Below, piece after piece: positions 26,880 through 55,909 of a stretch of 64,000 bases of DNA. The translations under genes were made by a program, and so were the position numbers. The stretch's first letter is position 1, and the number at the start of each line of letters is the position of its first letter. Source of the stretch: Ianthella basta. Lineage: Eukaryota > Porifera > Demospongiae > Verongiida > Ianthellidae. The DNA is taken from the NCBI GenBank assembly GCA_964019415.1, contig OZ025889.1, forward strand, positions 457,001 through 521,000, in the 5' to 3' direction. Under the pieces are notes generated by a model, which was not told where the DNA came from, did no database searches, and was given only the letters and a program-made list of their open reading frames with translations.

Positions 26880-28150
26880 TAAAGGGACATTGTATAGTTC
26901 CAAGTTTGACTATATGCATACATATTGCACTGTATATGTACGTACCTTTCGTCCACTACATTTTGTTCACATAATCAGTCACGATTGCATTTTTGACTGC
27001 ATGCACATTGATTTTGGCCTCATGTGTAAGGTGAATGAATCATGTTCCATTCATTGGATTTGTTGCTGGCATGTCGCTTCATTTGCAGTTCATACTCCAG
27101 CCCCATTGCATGTAGTTGATGGCTATCTAGTACAATGTGGCATCATGGCAACTTTGACACCATCAAAGAAGCAATCCCTTAGCTTGCTTCCAATTTCTCA
27201 TTCATGCATTAATCTTGGATGTCAGTTCTTAGACTAGTATCATCATTATTGATCACAATTCCCAAAGGCAGCTACTCTCCTGATGGATAGATTCTGTAGG
27301 ACTGGCTGCACAAAGACACTATACTGCACCTCATGCAGTCATGAGGCTGCATGGCTCATTGTGCCAAATGATAGCAATGAAAAGGCTACCAGTTGGGCAA
27401 CTCAAGACATGCTCTATTCTGAATGGCTTTACATTAGCATACAATCAAATGCAAGCTAGACACAGATGCTGTGAAATAGTGGCACATGCATGCAGATTTA
27501 TAGTCATAGTGTCAGAATTAATGAACCGAGTCCACTGAGAACCTAATTGATTACTGTCAAGGGTAACAGTTGCAGAGTGCAGGCATTGAATAGGATTCAA
27601 GTGCAAATTTCTTAATCAGTAGTGTGGGTGGGACTGGTGAACGCAAGGCCAGCTACATATAGCATAAAGTATAATTGGCTTAACGTCTAATACAAAGTCA
27701 CAGGGTATACGAATAATATCTCATTTAAGTGTAAAATATGCAGCACTCGTCAACCAGCTGCAGCCAGCCATCACATTACATAAATGGATTACCAGCTGGC
27801 AGACGCAGCCACTGAACTGAATTGTAAACCAAGTGGATGAAGCTATAAGCACAGTTAACAGGTACAGTGTGCAGCTGCACGTACAAGGAATAGAGGTATG
27901 CACCTACCAAATACATAGTGAATTAATATACAATACACAGGCATAATAAGAATTTAATTAACACTGTACACATAGTCACATGCAGTTAAGCTATATAACA
28001 GTCACAAGGCAAATCATATTCACTTGTTTGGGTGGGACTCATGAACCCATCCGGGGCAGACAGCCCCCAACTGGGCATGATGCACTAGGTTTACACTCAC
28101 AGGGTTCAGATAATCTAATCCATGCAAGTGTGAAAATATTTTGCCATGTG
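26880..28150. other. Spacer, copy 7 to copy 8
   Basis: Family flank sequence, including the GGTGGGACTCATGAACCCAT block near 28030 that also occurs near 22030. No gene. Confidence 0.6.
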
Positions 28151-28154
28151 GGCA

Positions 28155-28500
28155 CCCTAAGAATCATGAATGGTGCCAAGAGTACAAAGATTGTCTGTGA
28201 AGTGTCTCCAGAGTATGAGGCCATGCACTGGAAGCAGTGTGCTGTTCACCTGTGTCCGGGACCAGCCTCAATATATACTCATTGGAAGCTGTCACACGTG
28301 AATGAAGAGGCCTTTGACTCGATGAATATATAGATGATTTGGTGGTGGATTGGGTGGAAGGAACATTGGCTGTTGTAGTATTAACGGTGTTATTTTGCAC
28401 ACAGGGGGTGCAGACAGCCTGATATAGCTTGCACCTGCTGTGACCACTGGCATTGTGGACCTGCTGCAGATGCATCAATTGCCATGGTACATGTCGTGAC
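28155..28500 (+). pseudogene. HD-Cys copy 8, decayed 3' part
   Basis: Starts inside the pro-region (LRIMNGAKSTK, CEVSPEYEA) and then loses frame. Further traces of the tail (TTGGCTGTTGTAG, GCTTGCACCTGCTGTGACC) are recognisable at DNA level to ~28500. No promoter, signal peptide or intact cysteine block. Confidence 0.8.
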
Positions 28501-29660
28501 TCAGCCTAAGCACCAGAGCACAAGCCCCTCTTGTGCATGTGGACATGCGGAAGTGAACAATTGTCTGAAACTTTTTTCTTCTCATTTTAATGTACCATGT
28601 AGTTCCAAACAGCATACATGCATACATAATTTTCTTCTACTAGTTTTTCTCACATAATCAGTCATCACTTCATACAGTATTTAACTGTACACAATTGTCT
28701 TTTGGTCTCACGTAGCTAAATGTATAATCAATACATTCCAAATGTGCCACACTATGGACGTATGTCCTTGAGTACTGTAGAATGGGAAGGACTAGCAGGA
28801 GCATTGCCTTTAGCAGACTCACCAGCTACAGTGAGTTGTGCACTGAATTGTGCATGAAATTAGTTTCTATGGCAACAAGGAGTCTAAGCTCAATCTTTGG
28901 CAAACAACCAAAGATGGATGGAGTGATGGTGGTCAACTGCAAATTGGAAGCCAATTGCTCCATGCATATCTAAACACACACTCCATGAGAACACTATAAG
29001 ACAGTATACATTAATTTTGAACTGTAGGACATTTCCACCATCCCTACATCTGCCCTTGTTTTTGGAGGAAACATTTTTACGCACCTTTATATATAGCTTC
29101 CCATAATGATATTCATGAAGCTTGCACATGCAGCTTCACAAGCTTGAGCTAGACACAGATGTTGTGAAGTATTGGTACAAACAGAATTACTAGGAACCAA
29201 GTCCACCAAGTGCTTAATTGATTTACTGTCCAGGAAACAGTCACAAGGTGCAGACATTGAAAGTGAACCAAGTGCAAATCTTAATTAGTTGTGTGGGTGG
29301 GACTGGTGAACCCAAGACCAGTCCTGGCCCACATGACATTAGGTAATCGGTTTACACAGTCTAATACAAAGTCACAGGGTACAGGTAATCTAATTCAAGT
29401 GTGAAAATATGCTGCACTGGTGAACCAGCTAGCCATATCACATTACAAAATGGAATGCCAGCTGGCAGCATGCAGCCACTGAACTGAACTGCAAACCACA
29501 TGACTGAAGCTGAAAGCACAGTAAACATGGGCAGGATGCAGCTTTACAGTGAATATGACGAATTAATACATAATACACTACCCTCTACAGACATAATAAG
29601 AATTCACTAACACTGTACACACATGTCACATTTATATGTAGCCCATGGTCTATAGGGAAG
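28500..29660. other. Spacer, copy 8 to copy 9
   Basis: 3' flank of copy 8, then the 5' flank of copy 9 (~29090 on), the latter nearly the same as 25270-25840. No gene. Confidence 0.6.
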
Positions 29661-29666
29661 AAAGGA

Positions 29667-29674
29667 TATAAAAG
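29667..29674 (+). promoter_or_regulatory. TATA box, HD-Cys copy 9
   Basis: TATAAAAG, 60 bp before the ATG, flanked as in copy 7. Confidence 0.8.
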
Positions 29675-29726
29675 AGAGGATCACCCTGCACAAGTAGCTT
29701 TCCTTAACCAGTGCTTGTCTACACGT

Positions 29727-30554
29727 ATGATGAAGATGTTGTGGGGAATTGCAGTGATACTCATCTTCACTTCTGCAAGTGTCAAGGCAGATGATGTGCT
29801 CATTGATGTGATGGAAGATGAGCAGCTTGGAGGAGCATACTTCTCCAACACCTCTGATGGCTCCTGGTACATCAAATTCTCAGCCAAGGTGGATGGGGAG
29901 GAGATTGCATCTGTTTGTGAGATAGTGAGCACGGATGATGAGGAATTCCATGCAGAATTGACAGAACTGAAGTTTCCTTACACAGACAAAGGCAACAGGA
30001 AAATTGACCACATGCACACCAGAGTCATCAGCTCTGCCAGAGCCACAGCCCAAGTTCTTGAGAGTTCTGAGCTTCTTCCTGCGGCAGTTGATGACATAGC
30101 TGAGGCTTACTGGGACATGGCTGATAGTCTGGCCAAGAAGACTGCAGACATGGGAAAGAATGAAATCCGTTTTGCTGTGATGTACCACAGCGTCATCATC
30201 CAGGCTGCCTTGAGAATCATAGAAGGTGCCAAGTCCTCTAAGGACATCTGTGAAGTATCCCCAGACTATGAGGCCACTGGAAGCAGCTCACTGTTCATCT
30301 GTGTGCAGGATCTGCCTCAATATCCATTGGTACCCCTCAAACGTGAACGAAGAGGTATTCTTGACTGGGTTCACAGAAACCTTGGTGGCGGAAAGAAAGG
30401 AAGTGACATTGGCTGTTGTGGAAATTACCCAGGACGGTGCTATTTTGCAAACCCTATTTGTGAATGGCATGATAGAGCCTGTAGCTGCTGTCACCGCTGG
30501 TGGTGCCTGTGGGCATGCCAGTGCACCTATTGCCGCGGTACATGTGGCAAATGA
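29727..30554 (+). CDS. Secreted cysteine-rich HD-Cys precursor, copy 9
   Basis: Single exon, 275 residues, short 12-cysteine tail like copy 1. The signal peptide and pro-region are conserved; RERR at 206-209 is a furin-like site; the tail opens GILDWVHRNLGGGKKGSD. Its core is CEWHDRACSCC. The ending CLWACQCTYCRGTCGK differs from all other copies, moving the last two cysteines. The 5' flank equals that of copy 7 while the tail equals copy 1, again suggesting exchange. Confidence 0.85.
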   Translation: MMKMLWGIAVILIFTSASVKADDVLIDVMEDEQLGGAYFSNTSDGSWYIKFSAKVDGEEIASVCEIVSTDDEEFHAELTELKFPYTDKGNRKIDHMHTRVISSARATAQVLESSELLPAAVDDIAEAYWDMADSLAKKTADMGKNEIRFAVMYHSVIIQAALRIIEGAKSSKDICEVSPDYEATGSSSLFICVQDLPQYPLVPLKRERRGILDWVHRNLGGGKKGSDIGCCGNYPGRCYFANPICEWHDRACSCCHRWWCLWACQCTYCRGTCGK

Positions 30555-30619
30555 GCCTAAACACCAGAGAGTGTGCTTCACTTGTGCAGAAATGCAGAAA
30601 AAGACAATTGTTTGAACTG

Positions 30620-31730
30620 CTTTCTTGTCATTTAAAGGAACATTGTGTAGTACCAAGTTGACTGCATGCATACACAATCACTCATACTTTCTTCCATATA
30701 TTTTTCTCACTTTATCAGTCATCATTTTGTTTCTGACTGCATTGTATCTTTGATCTCATGTGTAGGACGAATGAATCATGTTCCATTTATTGGATTTGTT
30801 GCTGGTATGTCACTTTGTGTGCAATTTGTGCTTCCAATTGCATTCAGTTAGCTATAGTGCATGTGGCACCACGGCAGTTTGATACTGTATATGGAGTGAA
30901 CACCTTGGCAGCCATTTTGAATCTACGAAAAATGTACGGGACGCATATAGGAAGTATGCACGGGACCTCCTCTACAGGACGCACTACACCTCCCTGGACC
31001 CTCCTACATGGCTTGCCGAAGGCGGGCATTGCAGCTAGTACACCTATAAGTCATGCATCCTGGGCCAGTTCTCTCCTTCAGCTCACTGCATGTACTGGAT
31101 GCATGATGAAGAAGCCACCATTCAGTGGAGCAACTCAAGGAATGCTCAATGCTGAACTGCTTTCCACTTGCTCACACTCATATGCATGAGACCCAAGCTG
31201 TTGTGAAATAGAAGAATGAGCAGCTGTTGAAATGAACCAAGCCCACTAAGTGCCAATTGATTACTGTCCTGTAAACAGTCACAAGGTGAAGGCATTGAAA
31301 TGTAAACAAAGTGTAAAGCAAATCTTAATGAGTTGTTTGGGTGTGATTGATGAACCAAGGCCAGCCCGTAGCATTGTATACACTTGGCTTACAGATCAGT
31401 AAGCAGTCGCAAGGTACAGGTAATCTAATCCAAGTCGAGATCTGAAAAATATGAAAACATTTGCTGTGTGGGCAGCACTGGTGAACCCAAGGCCAGCCAA
31501 CACATTATGGTAAATGGACTACCAGCTGGTAACAGGCTCTGAACTGTGAACCAAGAGAAAGATGCACCAATCCCAGTTTATACATACCAGTAAACAGGTG
31601 CAGGGTGTAGCTATACAGTGCATGAATACATAATGAATTAGTACATAATTATTACACTACCCTACAGGTATATTGAATATTCAATAAACACTGCACACAA
31701 AATATGTCTTGTATGTAGCTGCATGGTCTG
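30620..31730. other. Spacer after copy 9
   Basis: Family flank sequence with no supported gene. A 5' flank is recognisable from ~31200. Confidence 0.6.
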
Positions 31731-31731
31731 G

Positions 31732-31835
31732 AGGGATACAAAAGAGAGCGATATCCTGCACATGTATAGCCTATAACTACCTGAACCAGAGCTTGTCTAC
31801 AGGCTTAATGAAAGATGTTGTGTGTGGAATTAAAG
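31732..31835 (+). pseudogene. HD-Cys copy 10, promoter and first codons only
   Basis: Cassette with GGATACAAAAGAGAG (damaged TATA), then GAGCTTGTCTACAGG and an ATG followed by AAAGATGTTGTGTGTGGAAT, matching the start of the family with small insertions. It breaks off at ~31835 into ERCC5-duplicon intron sequence. Confidence 0.75.
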
Positions 31836-34090
31836 TGTTGCCCCACAAACAAAGTCCCACAAACACAACAATGTCTCACAAACACCATAGCAAGCATGGT
31901 AGGCTACTGTCCATATGGAAGTGTAAGAGCCCAGGGGCTATTGCAGATAAGTAACAAGTGCCTATCACATGTTCTTGTACTGTCATATCTTGTTTACACT
32001 CATTGTGAAAGATAACACTAAGTGACCCCCACCATATGCATTAGTGAGATATAAGTGAGTATCTATTCGTTGGTTGCTCACCATGTATGTATGTACTGGA
32101 GTATAGTAAGTGGGTAAATGGGTGTTGTCTGACTGAAGAACTCACCTACAGTACACTATAATTACTCCAACACTTAGTGGACTTACTGGCAGAGAATGTC
32201 TGCGGACAACAACCAATTCAAGTGTTTTGTGAAGCTCAATTGCATGAGCTCCGCTGACTTGTGAGTGAACCCATGTTGCATGCATGCATACGTATGGCAC
32301 GAAGTGCCTGAGATTGACCAGTGCACCAAATGGTCATGAACAGCACACATGGATAGCAATAAACACATATTGTGTAGTGCAATGTAATCAAATTATATAT
32401 TAAATACAATATATTAATTATGCCATTTTGTGAATATGTATACATTCGGGAAAGAAAATAATCAACATGCAATTAAAAATAATGTACCAAACTTCAATTA
32501 CTGTTGTGAATTTATTGAATGCTTTCACTTTTTTCCACATCCCATTCTTGGTCACTGGTAGTTCCCTCTTCTCACAAGGGAATTATTGATATCAGATCTT
32601 GCTTTTTGCCACGCATTCTGCTGCTCCCTCTGCCACGCCTTCTGTTACTCCCTCTGCCACGCCCTCTGTTACCCCCTCTTCCACTCCCTTTGCCACACCC
32701 CCTGCCCCTGCCTTGCCTTTGTGGAGTAGCCAATGTTGCACGGTCCCCTACCATGTCTCCTGAATGCATTATGACATCACTTCAGATAAGCATTTGTAGG
32801 AATTCATCAGACCTCCATTTTGACCACACCCATTGAAGCATCACCACACCCCCTACCTCCCACAGCCTACCAACTTCCTCTGCCTGCCAGTGAGTCTCTT
32901 GTCAGCAGCCGACAGCTGGGACCCCTCCTCATGTCACGCCCTACAGAGATGAACGCCACCACATCACACTAGCAGTGCAAGAATACCAATGCAGGCAGCC
33001 ATATTTTGTATTGAACATTATGTAAAAGGATGGAAGGGCAGTGTGTGCATATGCTGCATGTGAATGTAACTCTTCTTATGTAAACTAGTTGTGCACAATG
33101 TGTTCTGCAGATGCCAGCCGACTCACATAAAATGTCATGAACAAAGTCCCATGTACAGACACTATAGCAAGCATGGTAGGCTACTGTCCATGGAAGTGTA
33201 AGAGCCCAGGGGCTATTGCAGACTGACGCAGCGATGAGTGATAAGTGCTTATCACATGTTGTTGTACTGTCGTATCTTGTTTACACTCATTGTGAAAGAT
33301 AACACTAAGTGACCCCCACCATTAGTGAGATAAGCGAGTATCTGATCACTGGTTGCCATCATTAGGGCTTGTTGCCCCCAGCCTCCTGAGACACCATTGG
33401 TGTAGAAGGTTGATTGGTGTAAACTTTCCGGTGATTAACCTTTGTCACCCAATCCTCAGCAGTGGATCATTTGCTACAAATTGTCCTCTATAAGTGAGTG
33501 TCTGTTTGTTGGCTTTTGTCAGCTACCCACCTAAATGACTGTGGGACCTGCTGGACACTCACCATGTACGTATGTGCCAGAGTGGTAAGTGGGTAAAATG
33601 GGTAATGTCTGACTGAAGAACTCACCTACAGTACACTATAATACTCAAACACTTAGTGGACTTACTGGCAGAGAATGTCTGCAGACAACAACCAACTCAA
33701 GTGACATTGCGTGTGGTAGTCTGGTCCCTGCTGGCCTCTTACTGTGTGTACTGTAATCCTATCATGACATGCACAGTGCCTGTAAGAGCCCAGGGAGTAT
33801 TATATCACACCATGAGTAAGAGCCCCAGTCAGTCTAACACATGATGACAGAATGGCAGTAAGAGCCCCAGTCAGTCTAACACATGATGACAGAATGGCAG
33901 TAAGAGCCCCAGTCAGTCTAACACATGATGACAGAATGGCAGTAAGAGCCCCAAGGGCAATACATATACATACGTACCTAAACTTGTGAAGTACTTGTAA
34001 CCCTTCCCCAAGAAAGTCCCTCCAAACCTCTACCGCCTTGACAACCCCAACACCCTGCACTCTCTCCCATTCATACACATTCACCCAAAC
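31836..34090 (-). pseudogene. ERCC5 3' duplicon B (broken)
   Basis: Contains a partial RG-rich tail of the last exon (~32523-32765, reading GRGRGCGKGSGRGG), exon 11 (~32868-32945) and exon 10 (~33975-34085, reading GVQ..-like VQGVGVVKAVEVWRDF). Exons 12 and 13 and most of exon 14 are deleted. The segment 31850-32230 repeats intron 10 sequence already present in duplicon A, so B is itself rearranged. Confidence 0.85.
33800..33955. repeat. 42-bp minisatellite in ERCC5 duplicon B
   Basis: About four units of the same repeat as 20880-21250. Confidence 0.9.
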
Positions 34091-34279
34091 ACTGTTGAAT
34101 ATCAGAATTAATTTTATGTTGCATGATTTCTAGAGTGTACAGCAAATTATACAGCCTTATAAGGATCAGTCATAATATAGTGTACACAGAATGCTTTGAT
34201 TCATACAATACTAGTACTGTGTATAATTATTGCATGCATCGACCTCAGATCATGTATCTATTGTGGTATTTTGCAGTGT

Positions 34280-36890
<2,611 letters not shown>

Positions 36891-36995
36891 TTGAGAGAGT
36901 CCCTATAAAAGGTATATTAAGAATTCAATAAACACTGTACATACACATGCATCACGTGTGTAGCCCCACAGTCTAGGGCAGGTTTGCTGGAAGGA

Positions 36996-37003
36996 TATAA
37001 AAG
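36996..37003 (+). promoter_or_regulatory. TATA box, HD-Cys copy 11
   Basis: TATAAAAG, 60 bp before the ATG, in an intact cassette. Confidence 0.8.
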
Positions 37004-37055
37004 AGAGCATTGTCCTGCACAAGTAGCTTACCTTAGCCAGCGCTTGTCTACACGT

Positions 37056-37853
37056 ATGATGAAGCTGCTGTGGGGAATCGCAGTGATACTTGTCTTCACT
37101 GCTGCAAGCGTCAAGGCGGGCGATGTGCTCATTGATGTGATGGAAGATGAGCAGCTTGGAGGAGCATACTTCTCCAACACCTCTGATGGCTCCTGGTACA
37201 TCAAATTCTCAGCCAAGGTGGAGGGGGAGGAGATTGTATCTAGTTGTGAGTTGTGGAGCAGAAGTGAAGGCTATGTTGTTGAATTAACAGAACTGAAGTT
37301 CCCTTACAGCAACAAAGATAGCAGAAAAATTGACCACATGCAGATCAGAGTCATCAGCTCTGCCAGGGCCACAGCCCAAGTTCTCAAGAATTCTTGGTTT
37401 CCTGCAACAGCTGCTTGCATGGCTGACATTTACTGGGACATGGCCTACACTCTGGCCAAGAAGACAGGGGACCTGGGACAAAACCAGGTCCGTTTTGCTG
37501 TGATGTACCACAGCATCATCATCCGGGCTGCCTTGAGAATCATGAAAGGCGCGAAGAAGATGAGGGACATCTGTGAAGTGTCTCCAGACTATGAAGCCAC
37601 TGACAGTAGCTTGCTGTTCATCTGTGCACAGGACTTGCATGACTTGAAACATTATCTGTTACCTCATGAGAGAAGATTTGTTCGTCATACAGAAGATGAT
37701 GAATCATCTGCTAGTGGTTCATATTGCTGTAACTACCCACGATACTGTCAACCAGCATTGATATGGTGTGGGAGAATACAGGCCAAATTTGTAAGGCATG
37801 GTATCTATTTTGAAGTCTGGTGGTGCCTTGTGATCTGGGTTAGTGATTGCTAG
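37056..37853 (+). CDS. HD-Cys precursor, copy 11, divergent tail
   Basis: Single exon, 265 residues. The signal peptide (MMKLLWGIAVILVF) and early pro-region match the family. From ~residue 66 it diverges (SSCELWSRSEGYVVELTE; PATAACMADIYWDMAYTLAK). The tail keeps only SYCCNYPRYC and lacks the HD core; it ends in a tryptophan-rich WWCLVIWVSDC, with DNA that still resembles CACTGGTGGTGTCTCTGG of other copies, so frameshifts probably altered the reading. The promoter is intact. It may be a decaying copy or a changed paralogue. It sits between duplicon C and the intact ERCC5. Confidence 0.75.
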   Translation: MMKLLWGIAVILVFTAASVKAGDVLIDVMEDEQLGGAYFSNTSDGSWYIKFSAKVEGEEIVSSCELWSRSEGYVVELTELKFPYSNKDSRKIDHMQIRVISSARATAQVLKNSWFPATAACMADIYWDMAYTLAKKTGDLGQNQVRFAVMYHSIIIRAALRIMKGAKKMRDICEVSPDYEATDSSLLFICAQDLHDLKHYLLPHERRFVRHTEDDESSASGSYCCNYPRYCQPALIWCGRIQAKFVRHGIYFEVWWCLVIWVSDC

Positions 37854-37859
37854 AGACAG

Positions 37860-38950
37860 GCGCTAGTACAAACACGACAAAGACTACTATTGCTAGAATT
37901 TGCCCTTTGCATGTGTTCTGCCCACTTAAATGACGTGATTCAAGTATGACCACCTAGCTACATGTTGCACTGTTTCCACTATCCTTTTTTTCATGTAAGC
38001 TCAATATAATGTGCATGTGATCCCATGATATTTCATTGTGTGCATATTATTAGTATCAAATAATATTATCTTGCATGACTTCAAAGTGCACAGTTATATT
38101 ATTATACAGCCTTACATAGGGATCAGTCGTATATAGAATGTTTTCATATTATTTCGCTGCGTATAATTATTGCATGCATGCATCGACCTTATAAATAAAC
38201 ATAAGTTATAAGTTTTTTAGAGTTATAAAGGTAGAATCTATAGAAGTTACCGTACTGATCAGTTGTTTTAAGCGTATGCGCTTATAGCTCTGGCAGGAAG
38301 TAAATATGCGCCCAATAAAGGATGAACGAATGGTTCAAGAAATTATAATGATATGCTAACGTCATATTAAGATGTCCGCCGCGTGCATAAGTGAGTTCTC
38401 ATTAAAGCGTTCTTTTTACTAGCTTATAGTCATTATTACACTTCAGGCAAGTGACTAGGTTACCAGGTAGTCCTTTTATGTGCCTAATAGAATGGGTGAA
38501 TCCCTGAAATCACTATGCGCCTAACAATTAGGGTGAAAAACTGGTAAAGAAATGTGCGCTTAACAGAGGTTATGCGCGCTTATAAGAGGGGTGCACTTAA
38601 CAACCGATCAGTACAGTATACTATTATACATAGCTTAGATCACATCTATTGTGGTACTTTGCAGTGCTTTGTGAAGTTTGCTTGAACTACATTACTTGGA
38701 AGTGAACCCATGTTTCATGCATACGTATGGCATCACATTCAAGAATAAGCCTGAGATTGGCCAGCACATGCACCAAATGAACAGCACACATGGTTAGCAA
38801 TAAGCACATGTCATGTAGTGCAATATAATCAAATTATATATTAAAATATAATATAATTATTCATTATTTGGGACAGGAATGTATACATTCAGGAAAGAAG
38901 ACAATCAACATGCAATTAAAAATAATGTACCAAAATTCAATTATTGCTGC
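37860..38950. other. Spacer between copy 11 and ERCC5
   Basis: No gene. Contains one terminal-inverted-repeat element (38252-38614) and, from ~38640, the 3' flank of ERCC5 that is also present in the three duplicons. Confidence 0.7.
38252..38614. repeat. MITE-like element with ~20-bp terminal inverted repeats
   Basis: Left end GTACTGATCAGTTGTTTTAA; right end TTAACAACCGATCAGTAC, an imperfect reverse complement. No coding capacity inside the 363 bp. Confidence 0.7.
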
Positions 38951-38954
38951 ATAT

Positions 38955-44724
<5,770 letters not shown>

Positions 44725-45044
44725 CCCTTGAACGCCAGTTTGAGCACACACGTGCTAATGATATTCATCACTGCCAGGGGGAAACCCTGCACTAGAATAA
44801 TCCATTTCGGATTATTCATGACCAGGATCGTGACCTTGCTGTAATAGAGTGCAGATTGAAACGCAGCATCGCTAGTGGGCGCGAATTTGTAGCTGAAAGT
44901 AACAGCGTGTACCTGGAGAAAACACAGAGGCAAATAGCAAAGAATTGCACTGAGAGTGTTTGGAGTTGTAACAACTTTCACCAGACGGCTCTAGTGTGAT
45001 AGCTAGCTACATTACAGAAGTCTCGGTTCGCTGGCGTGTGCGAG
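44725..45044. promoter_or_regulatory. Shared divergent promoter, ERCC5 / small basic protein
   Basis: 320 bp between divergent start codons, with no repeat. Promoter function is inferred from position. Confidence 0.45.
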
Positions 45045-46579
45045 ATGCCGGCAATGGTAACGCCCTTCTTCTGGAAGGTTCTGGCTGTAGCTATAGGCAA
45101 GAAGGCAACAGTGTACCTCCTGGGGCGGTGGTACGGGTATCCGCGAGTGTACAGGAGATTATTGGAATACAGCCGTCGCTCCCTGAAAGACAGGACGCGA
45201 CAGAGAGTTATGCAGAACAGAGTCAAGGCATTCTTCAGATTCCCAAACAGGGTGTATTACTGGTTCAGGTAAGTTGTGTGTGTAGAGTGTTTTGGGATTG
45301 AACTGGTGTACGTACACGTGCATAGCCCGCCGGTCCGCCATTTTGTTGTGCGAATCGTGGACCAATCAACATGGAGCCCGCCCTAGGGCTGCTGTAGACA
45401 GCACTCTGTGCATGAGTGCCATTGTATTTGCACCCTTCTCAGCTCTCAACAAACTGAAACCCAGACCACTCGCATTGGGGCCCTGGCCCTAGGGTGCGGG
45501 TGAATTATGTATTGCTCGTGTTGTATCAGCAACTCGACCTCACCTCTCGTGCCAGAAATCCCATAAGGGACTCCTAACCAACTTTAAGTGGTTTATTGTG
45601 AATTGCGCGGGTGGACGGTCGGCCTGCAGTCTTCCATTTTCGTCGATTGCATCATCTGCAAGCCATATTTGGTTAATTCTATTGCGTCATCTCTAATCTG
45701 ATTGGTTGACTCCATTCAAACTTGCCTCACATTCTGGTCAGAAGGAAGGAAGAGCGAAGCGAATAGCTGTAGCAGTAGTGGGCAAAAACGCTCCTTCGCT
45801 GGCAAGAAGACTCTCAACGAACCTTAATAGAACAGGTCCAAGGTGCGCATTGTTCTTTTATCATTGCGGAAGAACAAATATGTGCTGCCATTGTTGCTGT
45901 CCCTTCGGCTAGCTAGCTAGCTAGTGCGCAGATGCCCGCTCGAACTGCCAGTTCAAGAGACGCAAAAGGGACTAGCAAAGTACCCTCCCTCTGTCGTTAG
46001 AACACTCGTTGCCGCCTTTCAGAAGCAAAGGATGGGTTGCAGGCTAGGCTTTCACTTACAGAGTGCCGAGGTCATATTTCAGCAGAAATGAAGATGAACT
46101 TTTGAAATTCGCAACCTCAGTATACCACACTGGACAGGATACCTTTAAAGGTTTAAGTATGGAGTTTGAGTGCTTGCGTTTCTTGCTAGCGTACTTTATG
46201 GCACACTAGCATTCTATAATTTCCATACAGAACGGCCATAAAGCACGCTGCAGGCGTATGCAATATAAAGTACTCAAAATCCCTTTGATCCGCCCACGCA
46301 AGTCACAATAATGATTAGTTATTTGATGGCTGGTTCAATGTGAGGTCTTTTACCAAAGTGTTAATGTGAAGCTTGTTGTGTGATAGAGATGGTCCCCATG
46401 TTAATCTGCAAACTGACATTGAGGTGAAAACATTTTGATCCAGATAACTCGTAACCTGTTTGATGTGAAGTCTAAATTTGTGTATTGCCTCCTCAATTTT
46501 GTATACCAAGTATTTCATTTTGACTTAACCGAATACATTTATATTCCTAACTTGCAGGGAACTGCCTTACAGGAGATGA
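45045..46579 (+). CDS. Small basic 81-residue protein, unrecognised
   Basis: Exon 1, 45045-45268, reads MPAMVTPFFWKVLAVAIGKK, then ATVYLLGRWYGYPRVYRRLL and a very basic, aromatic rest ending RVYYWFR. It ends at a consensus donor (CAG-GTAAGT). Exon 2, 46558-46579, follows a CTTGCAG acceptor, restores phase and adds ELPYRR-stop. The start (FFWKVLAVAIG) could be a short membrane-associated segment; the composition would suit a small mitochondrial membrane or assembly protein, but I do not recognise the family. Exon 2 is short, so the splice call is weaker than exon 1. Confidence 0.6.
45300..46550. other. Intron of the small protein gene
   Basis: 1.3 kb without a convincing exon or tandem repeat. 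One open segment near 45720-45840 ends at AAG-GTGCGC but has no family similarity that I can see. Confidence 0.45.
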
Positions 46580-46940
46580 TCAATTCCACCACCATTCTGA
46601 TATCAATGTAACAATGTGTGTCTTATGTACTACATGTGTGAACGTTAATTTGGTTACTTCGTGAAACGTTGTATTTTTGCTCTTGGTATGTGTTAATTTG
46701 CTGGTACCATTGCAAATTTATAATTACTACACATTAGTGCTCACTAATAATGACACTTGACAAACAAACAAAAAGTAATTAAGGGCAACAATATAATTAT
46801 TGTAAGTACACACAAGCAACTACGACCACTACAGTGTGCACACATGTGTAAATGATGCGTTAATTGTCGATAACTGGGTGAAATGACGAAATCGTACTGC
46901 ATGACTGCACGTGCAATATATGGTGTGGCGATATTTCATT

Positions 46941-55628
<8,688 letters not shown>

Positions 55629-55909
55629 GATCCTGCCGAAGCGTGGCCGTGCCCGGGTGAGTGAGTCTTTCCTTGGGACTCCTTTGCGCTCCGGTGAATC
55701 AGATCTTTAATCAAATCACTCACACGTTGACCGCTTCACATTCGACTAACCGAGGTGACCAAAATTCCGATTGTGTAGTCTAAGATTTATATTAAGACAT
55801 ACGTAGCAACTATATTATTTGTCCATGTATTGTCTGCATTCTCAAAGACTAGATAGTATATTTACAACACTAGTACATCCATATAAATACGGATCAGCCA
55901 GACGCCGGG
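55629..55909. promoter_or_regulatory. Shared divergent promoter, RYK / ANKRD39
   Basis: 281 bp between start codons; a CATATAAATAC element lies 30 bp before the ANKRD39 ATG. Confidence 0.5.

Noticed and set aside
45706-45912. Possible exon RIAVAVVGKNAPSLARRLST
   Set aside because: Does not connect in phase with 45045-45268 and shows no family similarity that I recognise.
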